Source: Methanomassiliicoccaceae archaeon UBA404
Lineage (GTDB): Archaea; Thermoplasmatota; Thermoplasmata; Methanomassiliicoccales; Methanomethylophilaceae
Direction of reading: 5' to 3'
Length of the DNA stretch: 64,000 nucleotides
NCBI GenBank assembly: GCA_002498605.1
Contig: DAHY01000005.1
Coordinates: 6,952-70,951, forward strand
The position numbers were made by a program, and so were the translations under genes. Shown here one piece after another: positions 1 to 9,188 of the stretch. A model generated the notes under the pieces. The model saw only the letters and a program-made list of their open reading frames with translations. It did not search any database and was not told the DNA's origin. The first letter of the stretch is position 1. The number at the start of each line of letters is the position of its first letter.

Positions 1-538
1 AGCGCAAGTCCTGTCAGAATCATGGCCGTAGGAGTCATCTTACGGAACCTGGAAATCAGAACAATCATCGAAGCGGGAATCAGAGAAAATATGAAGGCGT
101 TGAACACCGTGGCCCAATCGCCCGTCAGACCGGGAATTATGGAGATTCCCAGTATGATGCTGAGCACGGCTCCCAAAAATGCTCCCGACGATACTCCCAT
201 CGTATAAGGTTCGGCCAAAGGATTTCGCATATCGTTCTGCATCACAGCTCCTGCAAAGGACAGCGAAGCTCCGACTAAAATCGCACCCAGAGCTCTCGGG
301 AGTCTGACATTCCAGACATAATAATCGCCCTTTTTGTTACTGACTGTTCCGTTTATATGATCTATAAACACCGCAAGGGCATCCGAGACAGAGATGTTAT
401 AGACGCCGAACCCCAGAGTAATAAATACGGAAGATATCGCCACTGCCGTCAAAATCAGTATTAACAAAACCTTTCGACGGTCTGTTCGGAGATAGTCCGC
501 TTTAAAAACATCTCCGTCGGTCAGTATATCGCCCCCAT
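1..538 (-). CDS. FecCD/BtuC-family ABC transporter permease, partial (runs off the window start)
   Basis: This is the N-terminal part of a second FecCD-type permease; the rest lies beyond base 1. The readable product begins with a basic stretch and a membrane segment, then shows FecCD hallmarks: a VRLPRAL motif and AGAVMQ followed by NPLAEPYTMGVSSG. It follows the permease at 521-1618, so the two probably form a heterodimeric channel or paralogous channels for the binding protein at 1670-3025. The start is odd. In the coding frame there is no ATG, GTG or TTG between an in-frame stop near 550 and a TTG at 467-465, which already lies at the membrane segment. An ATG at 538-536 is followed by five G (536-532); one extra G would put it in frame and overlap the upstream stop, as expected for translational coupling. 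A homopolymer error, a slippage start or a CTG start at 524-522 are the options. Family is certain, start is not. Confidence 0.75.
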
Positions 539-1618
539 CGACTTACGCTGCCACACAATCAAAATAAAGAAAATCGGACTGCCGATAAGAGCCATAATCA
601 CTCCGACCGGCAAATCGGCGTAGCTGAGCGCTATGTAATCCGCCACCAGCAAAAGCAAGGCACCGACACTCATGGAAATCGGCACCACAAAACGATTGTC
701 GGTACCCACCACTATCCTCACTATGTGCGGCGCCACGATACCGACGAACCCTATGATTCCGGTAAATGAAATTACGGCCGCGGTCATAATCGACATAAGA
801 ATCAGACAAAGGATTCTGAAATTTTTAATATCCAGTCCCAGGCTGATTGCCGCATTGTCTCCGAGTGAGGCTACGTTTAACTTTGAAGAGAGCCAGACCA
901 CACAGGCTGATCCGAGAACCGTCACCACAAACATAATGGGCACGGAACTCCAGGTCAACCCGTCAAATGTTCCTATCTGCCAAAGATAGGCACTTTTGAG
1001 AGTGTCCGCATCAGTGGTGACCATCATAAAAGTCACCATGGAATTGAAGAAGTAAGATATCGCCGTCCCTATCAGAATCATCGTGGCAGGGGTCACGTTG
1101 ATGCGTTCCGAAATAACAATCAGAATTATGGCCGGAATAAGCGCCCCGATGAATGCGTTGGTAACAATTCCGGCTTCGCCGGCCATCGACGAAAAACTTA
1201 TTCCGACGATTATCGCCGCGACCGCTCCGAAACAGGCCCCCGAAGAAATACCGGTACTGTACGGATCGGCTAAAGGGTTGGACAATACGGACTGCATAAG
1301 CGTTCCGCAGGCCGCCAGTGATGCTCCCGCCAATATGGCTACCGTTGCCCGGGGCAAGGCTCTGTTCCAGATATATCGGTCTGCCCACCAGAGCCTGCTC
1401 TGCGTTCCGTAGTCGTATTCGACACCGTTAATATGCCCCCAAATAATTTTATAAGCCTGACTGAGCGATATTCCATCGAATGTCGAAACCGACAGCAATC
1501 CCACAGTAAGTATTATACCCGCTACGGATATAATCAGCAACAGCATCTTTTTTGCAATCTGTCTGTGATACTCGCGAATCAACCCGTCGTTGTCTTCCGA
1601 AGGAGCAGACGTATCCAT
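521..1618 (-). CDS. FecCD/BtuC-family ABC transporter permease
   Basis: Membrane permease of a type II (BtuCD/FhuB-like) importer for iron-siderophore, cobalamin, haem or related metal complexes. About 365 residues with roughly ten hydrophobic segments. Family motifs are clear: LPRATVAILAGASLAACGTLMQ, then NPLADPYSTGISSGACFGA, and the C-terminal FTGIIGFVGIVAPHIVRIVVG that contacts the ATPase. I chose the ATG at 1618 because GAGG lies about 7 nt upstream; the TTG at 1630 overlaps that ribosome site. It lies downstream of the binding protein gene (1670-3025), separated by a hairpin at 1648-1663, and upstream of a second permease. The cognate ATPase is probably 3360-4238. The ligand cannot be told from the permease. 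Confidence 0.93.
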   Translation of the reverse strand: MDTSAPSEDNDGLIREYHRQIAKKMLLLIISVAGIILTVGLLSVSTFDGISLSQAYKIIWGHINGVEYDYGTQSRLWWADRYIWNRALPRATVAILAGASLAACGTLMQSVLSNPLADPYSTGISSGACFGAVAAIIVGISFSSMAGEAGIVTNAFIGALIPAIILIVISERINVTPATMILIGTAISYFFNSMVTFMMVTTDADTLKSAYLWQIGTFDGLTWSSVPIMFVVTVLGSACVVWLSSKLNVASLGDNAAISLGLDIKNFRILCLILMSIMTAAVISFTGIIGFVGIVAPHIVRIVVGTDNRFVVPISMSVGALLLLVADYIALSYADLPVGVIMALIGSPIFFILIVWQRKSMGAIY

Positions 1619-1647
1619 GACAAACCTCAAAAAATAAAATAAAAGAA

Positions 1648-1663
1648 AGAGCCCGAAGGCTCT
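1648..1663 (-). terminator. Hairpin with T-rich tail between binding protein and permease genes
   Basis: AGAGCC-cgaa-GGCTCT forms a 6-bp stem with a 4-nt loop. On the minus strand it is followed by a T-rich run before the permease start at 1618. It probably causes partial termination or mRNA processing after the binding protein gene. A hairpin in the same place occurs at the second importer (16971-16986). Confidence 0.55.
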
Positions 1664-1669
1664 GTTTGA

Positions 1670-3025
1670 TCAACCCTTGGCAGCTATGTAATCCTCGTAA
1701 CCGAAGCTTGTACATATTGTTTCCAATGTCTGACCGACCAGCGGGGTATATCCTGCGTTTATGAACGCCTGTAAATATCCGTCAGCCCATTCTTTTGTGA
1801 ACAGATCCGGATAAATTGCGGCCGCCATGTACGCAAGCCTCAGCGAACCGGGCAGTATATTGTTGACATACACCAGGTTATGATAATTGTCGAGGTTCTC
1901 AAAGTATTGCATATTCTTCTCCCACTGTTCCACTATCAGACCGTCCATGTCGGTCTGCCCAATGTCGAGAGAACGGTTGCTTATGAGGTAGTCGGCATCA
2001 TCATAATTTGCAAGTGCTTCAACTCCCCCCATCTTGGTAGAGGTGTTACCGGCATAGTCTGTTGCAAAAGCAGAATTTGTTTTATAGTACGGAACGGCAC
2101 CGACATATTCGGGGCTCTGGTTAAAGGTAGAATCGTTCTGACACACAAATATCCACATTGTGAAGTTGATGACAGTTTTCCTCTCGTCATCATTCAAAGC
2201 CTTAACTTTATCCTGAATCTCGTTGTATATCTCCAAACTGGATTCGGCATAGCTAAGACCCATGGCCTCGGTGGTCTTACCGCACAGGAAACCAAGAGTT
2301 AACGCTGTCGATATTTCCTGCACCTGATCGGCCGAAGCATATCTGATTACCGGTATGTTGGCTGCGCTCAAATCATTTAAGCGACTTTCTGAAAATGACT
2401 TGGCACTGTGATCGATCAGCAACGCTCCGACTCCTCCCTCATCCTGCAAATCTGCATCCAAGTTCATGAAATTTCTCCAAGCCTTATCTGTTATGTCCCT
2501 GGAACTGCCTTCAAGGTCGACAGCCCCTGTCATACTGGCTTCCTGATTCGGGTAGGTACTGCTGAAGTAACCTGCAACATATTCTCCTCCGCCCACATAC
2601 AGGAACGGTTCAACAATATTGGTTCCGAAAGGCACAACGTTTTTCATCGGATAGGAAACTTCAACAACAATTACTGCTCCATCTGAATCAAGACATTTCA
2701 CGAACACTGTAGTTTCATTACCGGCAATCAAAGCCTCAACCACAGCTATATCTTCATTATTTATTTTCCCGTCACGATTGGCATCTGCCATGGGATAATC
2801 AGACTTTTCTTTCTTTCCATCGATGATGTCATGAATAATATTGATATCATCGTCATCTAGCACCAAATCACCATTGGCATTACCGTAAATTAACAGCCCC
2901 GAGCCCAATTCTTCTGCTTGGCTTTCATCTGATCCCGCCAAGAGGTAAACAGCACCCGCGCCAATCACAATCAGCGCAACTATTACAATTGCGCCCAATT
3001 TTTTTTGATAGCTGGTTATATTCAT
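1670..3025 (-). CDS. Membrane-anchored ABC substrate-binding protein with dockerin-like EF-hand pair
   Basis: Extracytoplasmic binding protein for the FecCD importer. It starts with an uncleaved or signal-anchor membrane segment (residues about 10-32). Next comes a dockerin-type pair of calcium-binding loops: one with the pattern GNANGDLVLDDDDI and one with ADANRDGKINNEDI, at about residues 45-105. The rest resembles the TroA/BtuF helical-backbone fold, about 320 residues, but is poorly conserved. I chose the ATG at 3025 because AGAGGAAA lies just upstream; a longer reading to 3151 would run through the operator at 3099-3113. First gene of the operon with the permeases. The ligand is unknown; co-regulation with chelatase genes suggests a metal complex or tetrapyrrole. 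Confidence 0.85.
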   Translation of the reverse strand: MNITSYQKKLGAIVIVALIVIGAGAVYLLAGSDESQAEELGSGLLIYGNANGDLVLDDDDINIIHDIIDGKKEKSDYPMADANRDGKINNEDIAVVEALIAGNETTVFVKCLDSDGAVIVVEVSYPMKNVVPFGTNIVEPFLYVGGGEYVAGYFSSTYPNQEASMTGAVDLEGSSRDITDKAWRNFMNLDADLQDEGGVGALLIDHSAKSFSESRLNDLSAANIPVIRYASADQVQEISTALTLGFLCGKTTEAMGLSYAESSLEIYNEIQDKVKALNDDERKTVINFTMWIFVCQNDSTFNQSPEYVGAVPYYKTNSAFATDYAGNTSTKMGGVEALANYDDADYLISNRSLDIGQTDMDGLIVEQWEKNMQYFENLDNYHNLVYVNNILPGSLRLAYMAAAIYPDLFTKEWADGYLQAFINAGYTPLVGQTLETICTSFGYEDYIAAKG

Positions 3026-3359
3026 ATATTTCCTCTCCGACAGGTCGCGGAATCGACCCGGACCCGTCTTTGCACTCATACCTTTGCATATATTTAAATG
3101 GATTATACATCCAATCCTATGGCAAAAATTAACGGTATGCTGTGAAGACAATAAAACCGAATACTAACGTATGAGAACAATCAATCAGGATAGATGCATA
3201 AAGATAAATCCAGTTTCAACCTGATTTCACCAAACACTCAGAAACAATTTATTGCTCTCATTTTCTATGCTCTGGCTCTGTATATTGAAAACAATCGATA
3301 TAATCCTTAATCCCTATTAAAAAATCACATTTCACCCGAATACAACCGCAGCTCAGAAA
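3026..3359. other. Intergenic region between ATPase and binding protein genes
   Basis: It holds the leader and operator of the gene ending at 3025, and AT-rich sequence downstream. Apart from the operator at 3099-3113 I see no small gene or RNA in it. Confidence 0.5.
3099..3113 (-). promoter_or_regulatory. Palindromic operator TGGAT-N5-ATCCA before the first binding protein
   Basis: TGGATTATACATCCA, an inverted repeat of TGGAT with a 5-bp spacer, 73 bp before the start at 3025. It is one of seven copies in the window. An AT-rich TATA-like stretch (TTTAAATATAT, minus strand) follows it directly. Regulator not identified. Confidence 0.8.
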
Positions 3360-4238
3360 TCAGATTTCCCCTTTTTCCAATGGAACGTTTTTATACCCTG
3401 TGGTGCCGGCGGCTTTGGCCTTACGCGCCTCAGCCATGGCGGGCGATCTGGGTTCGTCACCTTCTTCCATCGGCAGAGCGTCTTTCAAAATCACATGCGG
3501 ACGCCCCTCATCGAAGATTACGCTGGACGCAACACCGTAAACTTTCCGCAAATTATCTTCGGTAATTACTTTTTCCGGAGGGCCTACGTCAAAAATGCGA
3601 CCCTGATGCATTAAAATAATCTCATCCGCAAACTTAGACGCGATGTTGATGTCGTGACTGATCATGACAACGAGAATCTGCCGTTCGACAGAGAGATTCT
3701 TGAGCAACTTGGTGATACTCAGCTGATGTCTTATATCAAGGTTCGAGGTCGGCTCGTCCAAGAGCAGAATCTTCGAGTCCTGTACGAGTCCGCGTGCCAG
3801 CATAACTTTTTGGTGCTGACCGGCAGAAATTTCGTTGAACGGTCTCATCGCCAGATGCGATATGCCGAGTGTCTTAAGCGTGTCATATACTATGTTTAAA
3901 TCTTCATCCAGTGACCCCCACCGACTGTGAGGGTGCCGACCCATAAGAACCGTGTCTACGACAGTCAGAGGAAAAGCGTCGTTGGATGAATAGGGAACGT
4001 AGCCCACCTGCTTGGCCAATTCTTTGATTTTTACATCTTTAACATCTTTTCCATCGATAAAAACCGCTCCCGAAGTGGGCGAGAGTATTTTGTTGATGCA
4101 GTGTATAAGCGTTGACTTACCCACCCCGTTCGGCCCTAGGATAGAGACAAACTCCGGGCCTTCGAGATCCAGAGATATATCGTTGAGAACAGGTACGCTG
4201 GAATATGCGAACTCGATATTATCAATTTTCAACAACAT
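3360..4238 (-). CDS. FecE/BtuD-type ABC importer ATPase
   Basis: ATP-hydrolysing subunit of a metal-complex importer, about 292 residues. Walker A is GPNGVGKST (about residue 34), the signature is ISAGQHQKVMLARGL, and Walker B is KILLLDEPTSNLD, followed by the H-loop MISHD. A charged tail of about 40 residues follows the ATPase core. The ATG at 4238 is preferred: GAGGTC sits upstream, and the operator at 4259-4273 lies just beyond. The gene has its own operator-controlled promoter and is transcribed toward the binding protein and permease genes. Its paralogue at 18111-18935 serves the second importer. Confidence 0.93.
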   Translation of the reverse strand: MLLKIDNIEFAYSSVPVLNDISLDLEGPEFVSILGPNGVGKSTLIHCINKILSPTSGAVFIDGKDVKDVKIKELAKQVGYVPYSSNDAFPLTVVDTVLMGRHPHSRWGSLDEDLNIVYDTLKTLGISHLAMRPFNEISAGQHQKVMLARGLVQDSKILLLDEPTSNLDIRHQLSITKLLKNLSVERQILVVMISHDINIASKFADEIILMHQGRIFDVGPPEKVITEDNLRKVYGVASSVIFDEGRPHVILKDALPMEEGDEPRSPAMAEARKAKAAGTTGYKNVPLEKGEI

Positions 4239-4258
4239 GTTCAGACCTCGGTCATAAT

Positions 4259-4273
4259 TGGATATATGTTCCA
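4259..4273 (-). promoter_or_regulatory. Palindromic operator before the importer ATPase
   Basis: TGGATATATGTTCCA, matching TGGAT-N5-ATCCA with one mismatch and extended by T/A to TTGG...CCAA. It lies 20 bp before the start at 4238. A TATA-like TTATTTATA lies about 25 bp further upstream, which would put the palindrome over the transcription start. Confidence 0.75.
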
Positions 4274-4409
4274 ATCAAACAGGGATATGTAAGTCTGTAT
4301 AAATAACTGAGTGCCCGCGCAGTGATGCATTTTACGAATGTCCGTATTTGTCAAAATTCCGAATGCCGCGCCGACCGGAATATTTCGATTCGATGATTAT
4401 GCCGAAAAG

Positions 4410-4482
4410 TGCTCCCGTCGGGATTTGAACCCGAGTCGAAGCCTCGAGAGGGCTCCATGATTGGCCGCTACACTACGGGAGC
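4410..4482 (-). tRNA. tRNA-Glu (CTC)
   Basis: Cloverleaf read on the minus strand. The acceptor stem pairs GCTCCCG with CGGGAGC, the T-loop is TTCAAAT, and the anticodon loop is CTCTCGA with anticodon CTC. Discriminator A. CCA is not encoded. No intron. Confidence 0.93.
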
Positions 4483-4535
4483 TGATACTGCCTTGATTGC
4501 AAGGATGTTAATATAACTTATGTGAACGAAGAGAC

Positions 4536-5327
4536 TTATTTTCTTGAAACAGTGTCAGGCCTCAAAGGCAGATGACGTTTGTGTTCCATCGATGCCACAA
4601 GTTCTCTCATCCTTACAACTTCATCAACGGTCAGTTTGGCATCACGGGCTATTGAATTATCATCCAGTCCGGCCTCCAAATCTCTGAGGATTACGTCTAA
4701 TTCCCCGTAGGATATTCCCATTTCCGATTCGTCCGTCTGACCTTCCCAGAATCCTGCGGACGGAGGTTTGTCTATGATTTCCTGAGGCACTCCTATCAAT
4801 GATGCAATTTGCCTTACTTCGGTTTTGTAAAGATTTGCCAACGGCGTCAGATCGCAGGCGCCGTCACCGAATTTTGTAAAGTAACCGGTCATCATCTCGC
4901 TTTTGTTCGACGTCCCGGCCACAATATAATTCCGTTTTTTGGCAAGATTGTACAGAACGATCATTCTGCATCTTGCGGCAATGTTTCCTCTTTCCAACGG
5001 GGCTTCCACGTCCGACAGCAAAACCGACGTCAACGCGTCCACGGCCGGTTGTATATCCACGATTTTATACTCCGTGCCCCACATCTGGCTTAATTCCATG
5101 GTGGTTTTATAATCGGATGCGGGAGTTGTTCTGGAGGGCATAAAAACATTGAGAATTTCGGAAGGATCTATGGCGTCTGCGGCCAGTTTTGATACTACGG
5201 CGGAATCTATGCCCCCGCTAAGTCCGATGACCAAACCCGAACTGCCTGTGCTTTCCACACTTTTCTTTATGAAATCCGTGATGTGTCGCACATCATCCAT
5301 AGTCATTTCCGGAATCTTGTCCGCCAT
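4536..5327 (-). CDS. nadE: NH3-dependent NAD+ synthetase
   Basis: It makes NAD+ from nicotinic acid adenine dinucleotide, ATP and ammonia. At 263 residues it is the short ammonia-dependent form without a glutaminase domain. The PP-loop SGGIDS is at about residue 40. Further family motifs are GNIAARCRM, GTSNKSE and the GDGACDLTPLANLYKTEV segment, followed by KPPSAGFWEGQTDE, which closes the active site. It sits 36 bp downstream of the DUF1846 gene on the same strand and is probably co-transcribed with it. Confidence 0.96.
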   Translation of the reverse strand: MADKIPEMTMDDVRHITDFIKKSVESTGSSGLVIGLSGGIDSAVVSKLAADAIDPSEILNVFMPSRTTPASDYKTTMELSQMWGTEYKIVDIQPAVDALTSVLLSDVEAPLERGNIAARCRMIVLYNLAKKRNYIVAGTSNKSEMMTGYFTKFGDGACDLTPLANLYKTEVRQIASLIGVPQEIIDKPPSAGFWEGQTDESEMGISYGELDVILRDLEAGLDDNSIARDAKLTVDEVVRMRELVASMEHKRHLPLRPDTVSRK

Positions 5328-5363
5328 ATTGAACCGTAAGGAGTGGGAGATTAAATTTGTTCG

Positions 5364-6875
5364 TCACAAATCCTGGAACAAACGGTCGGTTGGATACTTG
5401 GGATCGCAGGTTACGTTTATTCCCAACTTACGGAACAGCCGATCTTCTTCGTCCGGAAGTATGACCGAGGAGTGAACATCGCAGCCTCTGAGATCGGGGA
5501 GACGCTCCATAACCGCGGTGGCAACAGGATTGGTCGTACCGCATACGGATAATGCTATCAGCATTTCGGAAACTCTGAGACTTGCTCCTTTGCCTCTCAG
5601 GTATTTGGTTTTCAACCCCTGTACCGGTTCAATCACCGAAGGTGACAGCAAATGCAACGAATCCGAAATTCCCGCCAAAGTTTTCAGGGCATTCAGCATC
5701 ATTGCGGATGTGGCCGCCAGTAACGGAGATGTTTTTCCCGTTACGATGGTGCCGTCCGGCAATGAAATCGCGGCCACCGGCATTTCGTTCACGTGAGGAT
5801 GATTGTGAACCGCGGCGGCAACCTTTCTGTCATCAATGCTTACATCGGCCTGTTTCATCAACAGTTCCATCTTTCTGACGCTGTTGGAAGATTCTGTTCC
5901 CCGCTTCTTGCCGCAGATTACCCAGTAATATCTTCTGATAATTTCTTCTTTTGCCGCGGCGATTACGATTTGCTCATCGATGATACAGTGACCGGCCATG
6001 TTCACGCCCATGTCCGTCGGGGATTTGTACGGGGATTCCTGATAGATTCCTTCAAAAATTGAATTAAGGACGGGAAATATTTCTATATCCCGGTTATAGC
6101 TCACGGCCGTAACGTCGTAAGCCTCCAGGTGGAAGGGATCTATCATATTCAAATCATTCAAATCCGCGGTTGCCGCTTCATATGCCAGATTGACCGGATG
6201 CTTAAGCGGCAAATTCCATACCGGGAATGTTTCGAACTTGGCATATCCGGATTTTATTCCCCTTTTGTTATCATGGTATATCTGCGACAGACATACCGCC
6301 ATCTTGCCGCTGCCCGGGCCTGGAGCCGCAACGACCACCAACGAACGGGATGTTTCTATGTAGTCGTTTTTTCCGAAACCTTCGTCGCTTATGACATGTT
6401 CCAGATCCGAAGGGTATCCCTCGATTATGTAATGTTTGTAAACCCTTACATTCAACGATTCCAATTTTGAACAGAAAGCATCGGCGGATTTCTGACCTTC
6501 GTAATGCGTTACGACCACGCTTCCCACATACAAATCAAAATCTCTGAAAAGATCGATAAGTCTCAGGGCTTCCAGGTCGTAAGTGATTCCGATATCGTTT
6601 CTGAGTTTGTTCTCATCTATGTCGAACGCACTGATTACGACAACGACTTCGGCTTCGTCTTTCATTGATGACAGCATGTTTATTTTACTGTCCGACTGGA
6701 ATCCGGGCAATACTCTGGCGGCATGATAATCATCGAAAATCTTGCCTCCGAATTCCAAATAAAGTTTGCCTCCGAATTCAGAAATCCGTTCTCTTATGCT
6801 TTCCGACTGTAACCTGAGATATTTTTCGTTGTCAAAACCGTGTTTGACAGCCGGAGGCAACTGAGAACTTTGCAT
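5364..6875 (-). CDS. DUF1846-family protein
   Basis: About 503 residues, the normal length of the DUF1846 family, which is widespread in bacteria and some archaea and has no settled function. It starts MQSSQLPPAVKHGFDNEKYL. Family features include GFGKNDYIET, the glycine-rich VAAPGPGSGKMA (a P-loop-like segment near residue 185) and VWNLPLKHPVN. The glycine-rich motif suggests nucleotide or cofactor binding, but I assign no reaction. Located upstream of nadE on the same strand. Confidence 0.88.
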   Translation of the reverse strand: MQSSQLPPAVKHGFDNEKYLRLQSESIRERISEFGGKLYLEFGGKIFDDYHAARVLPGFQSDSKINMLSSMKDEAEVVVVISAFDIDENKLRNDIGITYDLEALRLIDLFRDFDLYVGSVVVTHYEGQKSADAFCSKLESLNVRVYKHYIIEGYPSDLEHVISDEGFGKNDYIETSRSLVVVAAPGPGSGKMAVCLSQIYHDNKRGIKSGYAKFETFPVWNLPLKHPVNLAYEAATADLNDLNMIDPFHLEAYDVTAVSYNRDIEIFPVLNSIFEGIYQESPYKSPTDMGVNMAGHCIIDEQIVIAAAKEEIIRRYYWVICGKKRGTESSNSVRKMELLMKQADVSIDDRKVAAAVHNHPHVNEMPVAAISLPDGTIVTGKTSPLLAATSAMMLNALKTLAGISDSLHLLSPSVIEPVQGLKTKYLRGKGASLRVSEMLIALSVCGTTNPVATAVMERLPDLRGCDVHSSVILPDEEDRLFRKLGINVTCDPKYPTDRLFQDL

Positions 6876-7068
6876 ATCCGCATAACTCTTATGACAATAT
6901 TAAACATATTGGTCATGCGACTGTTTCCGGACTGGCAGGGACATCGGTATATATTCTGGCACGCTTTTCTTTATGGAAATGCTTTAACTCTTAATGTCGA
7001 ATATTGATGCGCTATCATACAGGATTGTCAGAAAGATTTTAATGTGAAGACAAAATGTTGTGTCTATA

Positions 7069-7155
7069 GCCGAGATAGCCCAGCCCGGTAAGGCGCGAGC
7101 CTGGAAAGTTCGTGGCGGTTTCGCCTCGGGAGTTCAAATCTCCCTCTCGGCGCCA
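7069..7155 (+). tRNA. tRNA-Ser (GGA)
   Basis: Class II tRNA with a long variable arm. The acceptor pairs GCCGAGA with TCTCGGC, the anticodon loop CTGGAAA gives anticodon GGA, and the T-loop is TTCAAAT. Discriminator G, with CCA encoded. A run of ten C (7159-7168) follows shortly after. Confidence 0.93.
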
Positions 7156-7359
7156 TTACCCCCCCCCCAAGATATGAGTGCGAAAACTCAAATCGATTCA
7201 GATTCTGATAAAATTCATTTGACCTGCCGTGTAATATACGCGTATTCGATTCATTGACTGTGCTTTGTAATTTTAAATATACTTGACGTACGGACATTGC
7301 TTTTGAATCGGACGGTTTTGAATCGTTCAGAATTTATTGTTATAATAAATCAAGTGTAA

Positions 7360-7374
7360 TGGATTATATATCCA
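7360..7374 (+). promoter_or_regulatory. Palindromic operator before the first DrrAB exporter
   Basis: TGGATTATATATCCA, a perfect TGGAT-N5-ATCCA inverted repeat, about 38 bp before the start at 7413. A TATA-like TTATAATAAAT lies about 12-20 bp upstream, so a bound protein would cover the start of transcription. Confidence 0.8.
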
Positions 7375-7412
7375 ATTAGTGATATTGAGCCAAACGACCC
7401 TGGGCGGTGAAT

Positions 7413-8291
7413 ATGAATTTAAAGAGTATAGATGAAAATGATTGTATCATTGTTGCCCGTAATATTTTAAAAAAATATGATGAAACCGTTGCTGTTGACG
7501 GAATAGATCTCGATGTGCGGAGAGGAGAGATTTTCGGTTTTTTAGGACCCAACGGAGCGGGTAAAACAACCACCATCAGAATTCTTTCCACATTGACTGA
7601 TTTCAATGAGGGATCGGTGCTTGTGGACGGACATGATATTCTGAAAGAACCCAATGAAGCCAAAACCAAAATGGGAATCATACAGCAGCATATCAGTTTG
7701 GACAAAGATTTGACCGTCTGGGAAAATATGTACCACAGAGCATTGATGCAACAAATGCCTAAGGCACAAATAGAGACAAGAATGAAAGAACTGGTCGATT
7801 ATTTTTCCATGGGAGAATACATGGATCGCAAGATAGATTCCCTTTCCGGCGGTTGGAAGAAAAGAGCGGCCATCGTAAGTGCCATGATACACTCGCCAAA
7901 AGTGATTTTTCTGGATGAACCGACCGTCGGTCTTGACATAAAGGCAAGACGGTTGTTATGGGATCTGATACGGCTTCTGAACAAAGACGGTACGACTATT
8001 TTCCTGACCACGCACTACATAGAGGAAGCCCAGATTCTTTGCGACAGGGTCGGAATTATAGACAATGGTAAAATCGTGGCTCTGGGAACGCCTCAGGAAT
8101 TGGCCAGTGAAATAGGGGAATACGCTGTTGTCGTAACTGACGTCAACGGAAAATCGGAATACAAATATTTCGAAGACCGAAAATCCGCTTCAGAATACGG
8201 AAGTGGTATCGAAACAGGGGAAGTCCTGGTCAGAAAAACGAATCTCGAAGATTGTTTTGTAGAACTTACAGGAAGGACGGTGGAAAGCTAA
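7413..8291 (+). CDS. DrrA-type ABC exporter ATPase (copy 1)
   Basis: ATPase of an ABC-2 exporter of the daunorubicin-resistance (DrrA) type, about 292 residues. Walker A is GPNGAGKTTTIRI, followed by Q-loop IQQHISLDKDLTV. The signature LSGGWKKRAAIVSAM leads into Walker B KVIFLDEPTVGLD and TTHYIEEA. The C-terminal 60 residues form the DrrA-type regulatory tail ending in NLEDCFVELTG. The start at 7413 follows GGTGA; the GTG at 7407 is an alternative. The stop overlaps the next start (TAATG), so it is coupled to the permease. One of three closely similar DrrA copies in this window. Confidence 0.93.
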   Translation: MNLKSIDENDCIIVARNILKKYDETVAVDGIDLDVRRGEIFGFLGPNGAGKTTTIRILSTLTDFNEGSVLVDGHDILKEPNEAKTKMGIIQQHISLDKDLTVWENMYHRALMQQMPKAQIETRMKELVDYFSMGEYMDRKIDSLSGGWKKRAAIVSAMIHSPKVIFLDEPTVGLDIKARRLLWDLIRLLNKDGTTIFLTTHYIEEAQILCDRVGIIDNGKIVALGTPQELASEIGEYAVVVTDVNGKSEYKYFEDRKSASEYGSGIETGEVLVRKTNLEDCFVELTGRTVES

Positions 8292-9040
8292 TGGCGTCCG
8301 TATTCAAAGAAATATACAGCGTTGCGTGGGGCGACATACGTTTCATGCGACATAACTTACTGAACATTATTGCGGCAACGTTGGTAAGTCCGATTCTGTA
8401 CCTTATTGCATTCGGTTACGGTATGGGTCAGGGTGTCGTTATGGACGGGGTGCCGTATCTGGCATTCATCATACCCGGTATAGTTGCCCTTTCATCTCTG
8501 AATGCTTCGTTTTCGTCCACCGCCACACGTTTGAACGTTCAGAGGCTGTACTACGGAAGTTTCGATGAAATGATGATGTGCCCAATCCGGGTATCATCAA
8601 TCGTTTTGGGAAAAACCGTTCTCGGCATAGTCAGAGGTCTGATAAGCTGTCTGCTCATCTTTATACTGGGTCTGTTTTTGACGGATAAATTGATGTTTAC
8701 TCCGATATTTTTCCTGAGTCTGATTCTTGCGTGCGTAACATTCTCGCTTTTGGGTGAAATGTCCGCGCTGCTTGCAAAATCCCACCAGAGCATGGCCACG
8801 TTCAACACACTGATTATACTGCCAATGACTTTCCTGTGCGGAACTTTCTTCTCGGTTTCAATACTCCCTGAAGTGTTCCAGTGGGCCCTTTATGCTATTC
8901 CGTTGACACATGCCAGCAGCTGCATCAGAGCCGGAGCCCTCGGATGGGAGTTCCCGTGGATATCCCTGGTAGTAATGTTCGCGTTCTGCATAGCATTCTT
9001 CCTGATAGACTGCTATTTGGTGAAATACAGGAAGGTTTGA
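8291..9040 (+). CDS. DrrB-type ABC-2 exporter permease (copy 1)
   Basis: Membrane partner of the DrrA-like ATPase, about 249 residues with six hydrophobic segments. It matches the ABC-2 family: SPILYLIAFGYGMGQGV, FIIPGIVALSSLNASFSSTATR, then MTFLCGTFFSVSILPEVFQWALYAIPLTH near the C-terminus. The start overlaps the upstream stop. Substrate unknown; the shared operator suggests it belongs with the chelatase/nitrogenase-like cluster. Confidence 0.93.
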   Translation: MASVFKEIYSVAWGDIRFMRHNLLNIIAATLVSPILYLIAFGYGMGQGVVMDGVPYLAFIIPGIVALSSLNASFSSTATRLNVQRLYYGSFDEMMMCPIRVSSIVLGKTVLGIVRGLISCLLIFILGLFLTDKLMFTPIFFLSLILACVTFSLLGEMSALLAKSHQSMATFNTLIILPMTFLCGTFFSVSILPEVFQWALYAIPLTHASSCIRAGALGWEFPWISLVVMFAFCIAFFLIDCYLVKYRKV

Positions 9041-9188
9041 TGGATTTACTCAAACCGCAGGAACAATGATTTGACATTCAAACTATTTACCCCATATACT
9101 TTAAAATTAAATGGCACGAATTGAAATTGCAGTCGGTGCCGGAAAACAAATAGAAAATAGTTAACCGTAAAATATCGAGGCTGAAAAT

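Noticed and set aside
7159..7168. Run of ten C after tRNA-Ser as a regulatory feature
   Set aside because: More likely a homopolymer assembly feature or tRNA terminator; no other signal.
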